Assembly (NCBI GenBank): GCA_943735955.1
Contig: OX030958.1
Location: forward strand, 10,157,626-10,221,625
DNA length: 64,000 bases
Direction of reading: 5' to 3'
Origin: Piscicola geometra
Lineage: Eukaryota; Annelida; Clitellata; Hirudinida; Piscicolidae
Each line of letters starts with the position of its first letter. Positions within the stretch are counted from its first letter, which is position 1. Made by a program: the position numbers and the translations under genes. The notes beneath the pieces were generated by a model. The model saw only the letters and a program-made list of their open reading frames with translations. It was not told the DNA's origin and did not search any database. Shown here in pieces: positions 53,286 to 64,000 of the stretch.

Positions 53286-54189
53286 GAACGATGAAGACGG
53301 TGAAGACGGTGAAGACGGTGAAGACGGTGAAGACGGTGAAGACGATGAAGACGGTGAAGACGATGAAGACGGTGAAGACGATGAAAACGGTGAAGACGGT
53401 GAAAACGAACTATGAAGACGATGAAGACGGTGAAGACGATGAAGACGATGAAGACGGTGAAGACGATGAAGACGGTAAAGACGATGAAGACGGTAAAGAC
53501 GATGAAGACGGTGAAGTCGGTGAAGACGAACGATGAAGACGATGAAGACGGTGAAGACGATGAAGACGGTAAAGACGATGAAGACGGTAGAGACGATCAA
53601 GACGGTGAAGTCGGTGAAGACGAACGATGAAGACGATGAAGACGGTGAAGACGATGAAGACGGTGAAGACGATGAAGACGGTGAAGACGATGAAGACGGT
53701 GAAGACGGTGAAGACGAACGATGAAGACGGTGAAGACGATGAAGACGATGAAGACGGTGAAGACGATGAAGACGGTGAAGACGATGAAGACGGTAAAGAC
53801 GATGAAGACGGTGAAGACGATGAAGACGGTGAAGACGATGAAGACGATGAAGACGAACGATGAAGACGGTGAAGACGGTGAAGACGGTGAAGACGGTGAA
53901 GACGATGAAGACGATGAAGACGGTGAAGACGGTGAAGACGGTGAAGACGATGAAGACGGTTAAGACGATGAAGACGGTGAAGACGATGAAGACGATGAAG
54001 ACGAACGATGAAGACGATGAAGACGGTGAAGACGATGAAGACGGTGAAGACGATGAAGACGATGAAGACGGTGAAGACGATGAAGACGAACGATGAAGAC
54101 GATGAAGACGGTGAAGACGATGAAGACGATGAAGACGGTGAAGACGATGAAGACGATGAAGACGATGAAGACGGTGAAGACGATGAAGA

Positions 54190-57100
54190 TGAACGATGAA
54201 GACGGTGAAGACGATGAAGACGATGAAGACGGTGAAGACGATGAAGACGAACGATGAAGACGATGAAGACGGTGAAGACGATGAAGACGGTGAAGACGAT
54301 GAAGACGGTGAAGACGATGAAGACGATGAAGACGGTGAAGACGATGAAGACAGTGAAGACGGTGAAGACGGTGAAGACGATGAAGACGATGAAGACGGTG
54401 AAGACGAACGATGAAGAAGATGAAGACGGTGAAGACGATGAAGACGATGAAGACGATGAAGACGGTGAAGACGATGAAGACGGTGAAGACGATGAAGACG
54501 AACGATGAAGACGATGAAGACGGTGAAGACGATGAAGACGGTGAAGACGATGAAGACGGTGAAGACGATGAAGACGATGAAGACGGTGAAGACGATGAAG
54601 ACAGTGAAGACGGTGAAGACGGTGAAGACGATGAAGACGATGAAGACTGTGAAGACGAACGATGAAGAAGATGAAGACGGTGAAGACGATGAAGACGGTG
54701 AAGACGATGAAGACGGTGAAGACGATGAAGACGGTGAAGACGGTGAAGACGAACGATGAAGACGATGAAGACGGTGAAGACGATGAAGACGGTGAAGACG
54801 ATGAAGACGGTGAAGACGATGAAGACGGTGAAGACGATGAAGACGGTGAAGACGGTGAAGACGATGAAGACGGTTAAGACGATGAAGACGATGAAGACGA
54901 TAATGACGAACGATGAAGACGATGAAGACGGTCTTGACGGTGAAGACGGTGAAGACGATGAAGACGATGAAGACGGTGAAGACTGTGAAGACGGTGAAGA
55001 CGATGAAGACGGTTAAGACGATGAAGACGGTGAAGACGATGAAGACGATGAAGACGAACGATGAAGACGATGAAGACGGTGAAGATGATGAAGACGGTGA
55101 AGACGATGAAGACGATGAAGACGGAGAAGACGATGAAGACGATGAAGACGGTGAAGACGAACGATGAAGACGGTGAAGACGATGAAGACGATGAAGACGG
55201 TGAAGACGATGAAGACGGTGAAGACGATGAAGACGGTAAAGACGATGAAGACGGTGAAGACGATGAAGACGGTGAAGACGATGAAGACGATGAAGACGAA
55301 CGATGAAGACGGTGAAGACGGTGAAGACGGTGAAGACGGTGAAGACGATGAAGACGATGAAGACGGTGAAGACGGTGAAGACGGTGAAGACGATGAAGAC
55401 GGTTAAGACGATGAAGACGGTGAAGACGATGAAGACGATGAAGACGAACGATGAAGACGATGAAGACGGTGAAGACGATGAAGACGGTGAAGACGATGAA
55501 GACGATGAAGACGGTGAAGACGATGAAGACGAACGATGAAGACGATGAAGACGGTGAAGACGATGAAGACGATGAAGACGGTGAAGACGATGAAGATGAA
55601 CGATGAAGACGGTGAAGACGATGAAGACGATGAAGACGGTGAAGACGATGAAGACGAACGATGAAGACGATGAAGACGGTGAAGACGATGAAGACGGTGA
55701 AGACGATGAAGACGGTGAAGACGATGAAGACGATGAAGACGGTGAAGACGATGAAGACAGTGAAGACGGTGAAGACGGTGAAGACGATGAAGACGATGAA
55801 GACGGTGAAGACGAACGATGAAGAAGATGAAGACGGTGAAGACGATGAAGACGATGAAGACGATGAAGACGGTGAAGACGATGAAGACAGTGAAGACGGT
55901 GAAGACGGTGAAGACGATGAAGACGATGAAGACTGTGAAGACGAACGATGAAGAAGATGAAGACGGTGAAGACGATGAAGACGGTGAAGACGATGAAGAC
56001 GGTGAAGACGATGAAGACGATGAAGACTGTGAAGACGAACGATGAAGAAGATGAAGACGGTGAAGACGATGAAGACGGTGAAGACGATGAAGACGGTGAA
56101 GACGATGAAGACGGTGAAGACGGTGAAGACGAACGATGAAGACGATGAAGACGGTGAAGACGGTGAAGACGGTGAAGACGATGAAGACGATGAAGACGGT
56201 GAAGACTGTGAAGACGGTGAAGACGATGAAGACGGTTAAGACGATGAAGACGGTGAAGACGATGAAGACGATGAAGACGAACGATGAAGACGATGAAGAC
56301 GGTGAAGATGATGAAGACGGTGAAGACGATGAAGACGATGAAGACGGAGAAGACGATGAAGACGATGAAGACGGTGAAGACGAACGATGAAGACGGTGAA
56401 GACGATGAAGACGATGAAGACGGTGAAGACGATGAAGACGGTGAAGACGATGAAGACGGTAAAGACGATGAAGACGGTGAAGACGATGAAGACGGTGAAG
56501 ACGATGAAGACGATGAAGACGAACGATGAAGACGGTGAAGACGGTGAAGACGGTGAAGACGGTGAAGACGATGAAGACGATGAAGACGGTGAAGACGGTG
56601 AAGACGGTGAAGACGATGAAGACGGTTAAGACGATGAAGACGGTGAAGACGATGAAGACGATGAAGACGAACGATGAAGACGATGAAGACGGTGAAGACG
56701 ATGAAGACGGTGAAGACGATGAAGACGATGAAGACGGTGAAGACGATGAAGACGAACGATGAAGACGATGAAGACGGTGAAGACGATGAAGACGATGAAG
56801 ACGGTGAAGACGATGAAGATGAACGATGAAGACGGTGAAGACGATGAAGACGATGAAGACGGTGAAGACGAACGATGAAGACGGTGAAGACGATGAAGAC
56901 GATGAAGACGGTGAAGACGATGAAGACGGTAAAGACGATGAAGACGGTGAAGACGATGAAGACGGTGAAGACGATGAAGACGATGAAGACGAACGATGAA
57001 GACGGTGAAGACGGTGAAGACGGTGAAGACGATGAAGACGATGAAGACGGTGAAGACGGTGAAGACGGTGAAGACGATGAAGACGGTTAAGACGATGAAG

Positions 57101-60100
57101 ACGGTGAAGACGATGAAGACGATGAAGACGAACGATGAAGACGATGAAGACGGTGAAGACGATGAAGACGGTGAAGACGATGAAGACGATGAAGACGGTG
57201 AAGACGATGAAGACGAACGATGAAGACGATGAAGACGGTGAAGACGATGAAGACGATGAAGACGGTGAATACGATGAAGACGATGAAGACGATGAAGACG
57301 GTGAAGACGATGAAGACGATGAAGACGATGAAGACGGTGAAGACGAACGATGAAGAAGATGAAGACGGTGAAGACGATGAAGACGATGAAGACGATGAAG
57401 ACGGTGAAGACGATGAAGATGAACGATGAAGACGGTGAAGACGATGAAGACGATGAAGACGGTGAAGACGATGAAGACGGTGAAGACGATGAAGACGGTG
57501 AAGACGATGAAGACGGTGAAGACGATGAAGACGATAAAGACGAACGATGAAGACGGTGAAGACGGTGAAGACGGTGAAGACGGTGAAGACGGTGAAGACG
57601 ATGAAGACGGTGAAGACGATGAAGACGGTGAAGACGATGAAAACGGTGAAGACGGTGAAAACGAACTATGAAGACGATGAAGACGGTGAAGACGATGAAG
57701 ACGATGAAGACGGTGAAGACGATGAAGACGGTAAAGACGATGAAGACGGTAAAGACGATGAAGACGGTGAAGTCGGTGAAGACGAACGATGAAGACGATG
57801 AAGACGGTGAAGACGATGAAGACGGTAAAGACGATGAAGACGGTAGAGACGATGAAGACGGTGAAGTCGGTGAAGACGAACGATGAAGACGATGAAGACG
57901 GTGAAGACGATGAAGACGGTGAAGACGATGAAGACGGTGAAGACGATGAAGACGGTGAAGACGGTGAAGACGAACGATGAAGACGGTGAAGACGATGAAG
58001 ACGATGAAGACGGTGAAGACGATGAAGACGGTGAAGACGATGAAGACGGTAAAGACGATGAAGACGGTGAAGACGATGAAGACGGTGAAGACGATGAAGA
58101 CGATGAAGACGAACGATGAAGACGGTGAAGACGGTGAAGACGGTGAAGACGGTGAAGACGATGAAGACGATGAAGACGGTGAAGACGGTGAAGACGGTGA
58201 AGACGATGAAGACGGTTAAGACGATGAAGACGGTGAAGACGATGAAGACGATGAAGACGAACGATGAAGACGATGAAGACGGTGAAGACGATGAAGACGG
58301 TGAAGACGATGAAGACGATGAAGACGGTGAAGACGATGAAGACGAACGATGAAGACGATGAAGACGATGAAGACGATGAAGACGGTGAAGACGATGAAGA
58401 TGAACGATGAAGACGGTGAAGACGATGAAGACGATGAAGACGGTGAAGACGATGAAGACGAACGATGAAGACGATGAAGACGGTGAAGACGATGAAGACG
58501 GTGAAGACGATGAAGACGGTGAAGACGATGAAGACGATGAAGACGAACGATGAAGACGGTGAAGACGGTGAAGACGGTGAAGACGGTGAAGACGATGAAG
58601 ACGATGAAGACGGTGAAGACGGTGAAGACGGTGAAGACGATGAAGACGGTTAAGACGATGAAGACGGTGAAGACGATGAAGACGATGAAGACGAACGATG
58701 AAGACGATGAAGACGGTGAAGACGATGAAGACGGTGAAGACGATGAAGACGATGAAGACGGTGAAGACGATGAAGACGAACGATGAAGACGATGAAGACG
58801 GTGAAGACGATGAAGACGATGAAGACGGTGAAGACGATGAAGATGAACGATGAAGACGGTGAAGACGATGAAGACGATGAAGACGGTGAAGACGAACGAT
58901 GAAGACGGTGAAGACGATGAAGACGATGAAGACGGTGAAGACGATGAAGACGGTAAAGACGATGAAGACGGTGAAGACGATGAAGACGGTGAAGACGATG
59001 AAGACGATGAAGACGAACGATGAAGACGGTGAAGACGGTGAAGACGATGAAGACGATGAAGACGGTGAAGACGGTGAAGACGGTGAAGACGATGAAGACG
59101 GTTAAGACGATGAAGACGGTGAAGACGATGAAGACGATGAAGACGAACGATGAAGACGATGAAGACGGTGAAGACGATGAAGACGGTGAAGACGATGAAG
59201 ACGATGAAGACGGTGAAGACGATGAAGACGAACGATGAAGACGATGAAGACGGTGAAGACGATGAAGACGATGAAGACGGTGAATACGATGAAGACGATG
59301 AAGACGATGAAGACGGTGAAGACGATGAAGACGATGAAGACGATGAAGACGGTGAAGACGAACGATGAAGAAGATGAAGACGGTGAAGACGATGAAGACG
59401 ATGAAGACGATGAAGACGGTGAAGACGATGAAGATGAACGATGAAGACGGTGAAGACGATGAAGACGATGAAGACGGTGAAGACGATGAAGACGGTGAAG
59501 ACGATGAAGACGGTGAAGACGATGAAGACGGTGAAGACGATGAAGACGATAAAGACGAACGATGAAGACGGTGAAGACGGTGAAGACGGTGAAGACGGTG
59601 AAGACGGTGAAGACGATGAAGACGGTGAAGACGATGAAGACGGTGAAGACGATGAAAACGGTGAAGACGGTGAAAACGAACTATGAAGACGATGAAGACG
59701 GTGAAGACGATGAAGACGATGAAGACGGTGAAGACGATGAAGACGGTAAAGACGATGAAGACGGTAAAGACGATGAAGACGGTGAAGTCGGTGAAGACGA
59801 ACGATGAAGACGATGAAGACGGTGAAGACGATGAAGACGGTAAAGACGATGAAGACGGTAGAGACGATGAAGACGGTGAAGTCGGTGAAGACGAACGATG
59901 AAGACGATGAAGACGGTGAAGACGATGAAGACGGTGAAGACGATGAAGACGGTGAAGACGATGAAGACGGTGAAGACGGTGAAGACGAACGATGAAGACG
60001 GTGAAGACGATGAAGACGATGAAGACGGTGAAGACGATGAAGACGGTGAAGACGATGAAGACGGTAAAGACGATGAAGACGGTGAAGACGATGAAGACGG

Positions 60101-62075
60101 TGAAGACGATGAAGACGATGAAGACGAACGATGAAGACGGTGAAGACGGTGAAGACGGTGAAGACGGTGAAGACGATGAAGACGATGAAGACGGTGAAGA
60201 CGGTGAAGACGGTGAAGACGATGAAGACGGTTAAGACGATGAAGACGGTGAAGACGATGAAGACGATGAAGACGAACGATGAAGACGATGAAGACGGTGA
60301 AGACGATGAAGACGGTGAAGACGATGAAGACGATGAAGACGGTGAAGACGATGAAGACGAACGATGAAGACGATGAAGACGATGAAGACGATGAAGACGG
60401 TGAAGACGATGAAGATGAACGATGAAGACGGTGAAGACGATGAAGACGATGAAGACGGTGAAGACGATGAAGACGAACGATGAAGACGATGAAGACGGTG
60501 AAGACGATGAAGACGGTGAAGACGATGAAGACGGTGAAGACGATGAAGACGATGAAGACGGTGAAGACGATGAAGACAGTGAAGACGGTGAAGACGGTGA
60601 AGACGATGAAGACGATGAAGACGGTGAAGACGAACGATGAAGAAGATGAAGACGGTGAAGACGATGAAGACGATGAAGACGATGAAGACGGTGAAGACGA
60701 TGAAGACGGTGAAGACGATGAAGACGAACGATGAAGACGATGAAGACGGTGAAGACGATGAAGACGGTGAAGACGATGAAGACGGTGAAGACGATGAAGA
60801 CGATGAAGACGGTGAAGACGATGAAGACAGTGAAGACGGTGAAGACGGTGAAGACGATGAAGACGATGAAGACTGTGAAGACGAACGATGAAGAAGATGA
60901 AGACGGTGAAGACGATGAAGACGGTGAAGACGATGAAGACGGTGAAGACGATGAAGACGGTGAAGACGGTGAAGACGAACGATGAAGACGATGAAGACGG
61001 TGAAGACGATGAAGACGGTGAAGACGATGAAGACGGTGAAGACGATGAAGACGGTGAAGACGATGAAGACGGTGAAGACGGTGAAGACGATGAAGACGGT
61101 TAGACGATGAAGACGATGAAGACGATAATGACGAACGATGAAGACGATGAAGACGGTCTTGACGGTGAAGACGGTGAAGACGATGAAGACGATGAAGACG
61201 GTGAAGACTGTGAAGACGGTGAAGACGATGAAGACGGTTAAGACGATGAAGACGGTGAAGACGATGAAGACGATGAAGACGAACGATGAAGACGATGAAG
61301 ACGGTGAAGATGATGAAGACGGTGAAGACGATGAAGACGATGAAGACGGAGAAGACGATGAAGACGATGAAGACGGTGAAGACGAACGATGAAGACGGTG
61401 AAGACGATGAAGACGATGAAGACGGTGAAGACGATGAAGACGGTGAAGACGATGAAGACGGTAAAGACGATGAAGACGGTGAAGACGATGAAGACGGTGA
61501 AGACGATGAAGACGATGAAGACGAACGATGAAGACGGTGAAGACGGTGAAGACGGTGAAGACGGTGAAGACGATGAAGACGATGAAGACGGTGAAGACGG
61601 TGAAGACGGTGAAGACGATGAAGACGGTTGAGACGATGAAGACGGTGAAGACGATGAAGACGATGAAGACGAACGATGAAGACGATGAAGACGGTGAAGA
61701 CGATGAAGACGGTGAAGACGATGAAGACGATGAAGACGGTGAAGACGATGAAGACGAACGATGAAGACGATGAAGACGGTGAAGACGATGAAGACGATGA
61801 AGACGGTGAAGACGATGAAGATGAACGATGAAGACGGTGAAGACGATGAAGACGATGAAGACGGTGAAGACGATGAAGACGAACGATGAAGACGATGAAG
61901 ACGGTGAAGACGATGAAGACGGTGAAGACGATGAAGACGGTGAAGACGATGAAGACGATGAAGACGGTGAAGACGATGAAGACAGTGAAGACGGTGAAGA
62001 CGGTGAAGACGATGAAGACGATGAAGACGGTGAAGACGAACGATGAAGAAGATGAAGACGGTGAAGACGATGAAG
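54190..62075 (+). repeat. long-range duplication at offset of about 6,225 bp
   Basis: Block 54190-55850 recurs at 60416-62075. It includes the unique variants GATAATGACG (54899, 61125) and GGTCTTGACGG (about 54930, 61155). The offset is 6,226 before, and 6,225 after, a single-base deletion in GGTTAGACG at about 61099-61107. Confidence 0.8.
57135..60367 (+). repeat. tandem duplication at offset 2,015 bp
   Basis: Markers at 57135, 57220, 57350, 57426, 57547, 57668, 57789, 57883, 57977 and 58116 recur at +2,015. It lies between the two copies of the 6.2-kb duplication. Confidence 0.78.
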
Positions 62076-63650
62076 ACGATGAAGACGATGAAGACGGTGA
62101 AGACGATGAAGACGGTGAAGACGATGAAGACGAACGATGAAGACGATGAAGACGGTGAAGACGATGAAGACGGTGAAGACGATGAAGACGGTGAAGACGA
62201 TGAAGACGATGAAGACGGTGAAGACGATGAAGACAGTGAAGACGGTGAAGACGGTGAAGACGATGAAGACGATGAAGACTGTGAAGACGAACGATGAAGA
62301 AGATGAAGACGGTGAAGACGATGAAGACGGTGAAGACGATGAAGACGGTGAAGACGATGAAGACGGTGAAGACGATGAAGACGATGAAGACTGTGAAGAC
62401 GAACGATGAAGAAGATGAAGACGGTGAAGACGATGAAGACGGTGAAGACGATGAAGACGGTGAAGACGATGAAGACGGTGAAGACGGTGAAGACGAACGA
62501 TGAAGACGATGAAGACGGTGAAGACGGTGAAGACGATGAAGACGATGAAGACGGTGAAGACTGTGAAGACGGTGAAGACGATGAAGACGGTTAAGACGAT
62601 GAAGACGGTGAAGACGATGAAGACGATGAAGACGAACGATGAAGACGATGAAGACGGTGAAGATGATGAAGACGGTGAAGACGATGAAGACGATGAAGAC
62701 GGAGAAGACGATAAAGACGATGAAGACGGTGAAGACGAACGATGAAGACGGTGAAGACGATGAAGACGATGAAGACGGTGAAGACGATGAAGACGGTGAA
62801 GACGATGAAGACGGTAAAGACGATGAAGACGGTGAAGACGATGAAGACGGTGAAGACGATGAAGACGATGAAGACGAACGATGAAGACGGTGAAGACGGT
62901 GAAGACGGTGAAGACGGTGAAGACGATGAAGACGATGAAGACGGTGAAGACGGTGAAGACGGTGAAGACGATGAAGACGGTTAAGACGATGAAGACGGTG
63001 AAGACGATGAAGACGATGAAGACGAACGATGAAGACGATGAAGACGGTGAAGACGATGAAGACGGTGAAGACGATGAAGACGATGAAGACGGTGAAGACG
63101 ATGAAGACGAACGATGAAGACGATGAAGACGGTGAAGACGATGAAGACGATGAAGACGGTGAAGACGATGAAGATGAACGATGAAGACGGTGAAGACGAT
63201 GAAGACGATGAAGACGGTGAAGACGATGAAGACGAACGATGAAGACGATGAAGACGGTGAAGACGATGAAGACGGTGAAGACGATGAAGACGGTGAAGAC
63301 GATGAAGACGATGAAGACGGTGAAGACGATGAAGACAGTGAAGACGGTGAAGACGGTGAAGACGATGAAGACGATGAAGACGGTGAAGACGAACGATGAA
63401 GAAGATGAAGACGGTGAAGACGATGAAGACGATGAAGACGATGAAGACGGTGAAGACGATGAAGACGGTGAAGACGATGAAGACGAACGATGAAGACGAT
63501 GAAGACGGTGAAGACGATGAAGACGGTGAAGACGATGAAGACGGTGAAGACGATGAAGACGATGAAGACGGTGAAGACGATGAAGACAGTGAAGACGGTG
63601 AAGACGGTGAAGACGATGAAGACGATGAAGACTGTGAAGACGAACGATGA
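61170..63650 (+). repeat. tandem duplication, 1,353-bp higher-order unit
   Basis: Markers at 61286, 61389, 61528, 61828, 61886 and 62043 recur at +1,353 with nearly identical variant order. One visible difference is GATAAAGACG at about 62710, where the first copy has GATGAAGACG. The second unit continues close to the window end. Confidence 0.78.
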
Positions 63651-64000
63651 AGAAGATGAAGACGGTGAAGACGATGAAGACGGTGAAGACGATGAAGACG
63701 GTGAAGACGATGAAGACGGTGAAGACGGTGAAGACGAACGATGAAGACGATGAAGACGGTGAAGACGATGAAGACGGTGAAGACGATGAAGACGGTGAAG
63801 ACGATGAAGACGGTGAAGACGATGAAGACGGTGAAGACGGTGAAGACGATGAAGACGGTGAAGACGATGAAGACGATGAAGACGATAATGACGAACGATG
63901 AAGACGATGAAGACGGTGAAGACGGTGAAGACGGTGAAGACGATGAAGACGATGAAGACGGTGAAGACTGTGAAGACGGTGAAGACGATGAAGACGGTTA

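Larger units (their letters stand above)
23679..64000 (+). repeat. 9-bp satellite array 3, over 40 kb, runs off the window
   Basis: About 40.3 kb, some 4,480 unit equivalents, consists of GATGAAGAC and GGTGAAGAC in irregular order with GAAC insertions about every 60-200 bp. No other sequence interrupts it. Point variants mark blocks that recur at fixed offsets and reveal higher-order duplications. Left (to about 27.6 kb), middle (27.6-54 kb) and right (54-64 kb) parts carry different variant sets. In the plus-strand reading each unit encodes acidic (DED/GED), basic (MKT/VKT) or stop-rich repeats according to frame. All minus-strand frames of the unit are open (SSS/SSP, LHR, VFI/VFT). I read none of these as genes. 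Confidence 0.97.

Noticed and set aside
18127..63901. Hundreds of 60-119 codon plus-strand open frames in the satellite (DED/GED and MKT/VKT repeats)
   Set aside because: They follow mechanically from a 9-bp period with GAAC frame shifts. Stops and starts overlap as ATGA, and neighbours differ only by repeat phase. There are no regulatory or splice signals and no other protein sequence.
18153..64000. CRISPR array
   Set aside because: There are no unique spacers between repeats, the unit is 9 bp, and the context is animal DNA with introns.

Overview
The window is animal nuclear DNA. It holds spliceosomal introns with GT/AG borders, a MIPOL1-type coiled-coil gene, a GALNT-family gene and an INSM/nerfin-type zinc-finger gene in AT-rich intergenic DNA, plus fragments of a metazoan 18S rRNA. 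The 18S bases look ecdysozoan, perhaps arthropod or crustacean, but the species cannot be named from this sequence.

Layout. At 1-5.8 kb two genes diverge from a 468-bp gap. On the minus strand lies an intronless, probably catalytically dead polypeptide GalNAc-transferase homologue (111-1619). On the plus strand lies an 11-exon MIPOL1 homologue (2088-5726, about 489 residues), which I assembled by matching splice sites and reading phase and which includes a 22-nt micro-exon. From 5.8 to 14.8 kb is AT-rich intergenic DNA with simple repeats, a few islands of more balanced composition and seven CACGTG E-boxes, probably regulatory for the next gene. At 14.8-16.5 kb is an INSM1/nerfin-1/EGL-46 family transcription factor gene. 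At 17.4-17.8 kb is a decayed non-LTR retrotransposon endonuclease.

From 18.1 kb to the window end about 43 kb is a satellite made almost only of two 9-mers, GATGAAGAC and GGTGAAGAC, interrupted by a 4-bp GAAC unit. It is broken only by two copies, 3,710 bp apart, of a 1.37-kb rDNA-derived segment. Each copy holds spacer-like sequence, a direct repeat of about 171 bp, the first 45 nt of 18S joined to a later 18S piece, and a second internal 18S piece that runs straight into the satellite. The satellite is organised in duplications at offsets of 367, 922, 941, 1,353, 1,905, 2,015, 3,296, 3,710 and about 6,225 bp, with rare variants changing from left to right. A 23-bp piece of the pre-18S spacer sits inverted at the array's left edge and starts with the hexamer GAAGAC found in every 9-mer. 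This suggests the satellite may have been seeded from rDNA spacer.

The hundreds of short open frames inside the array are products of the 9-bp period and the GAAC frame shifter. I do not annotate them as genes. The most unusual object here is this rDNA-derived, strand-asymmetric, hierarchically duplicated satellite locus.
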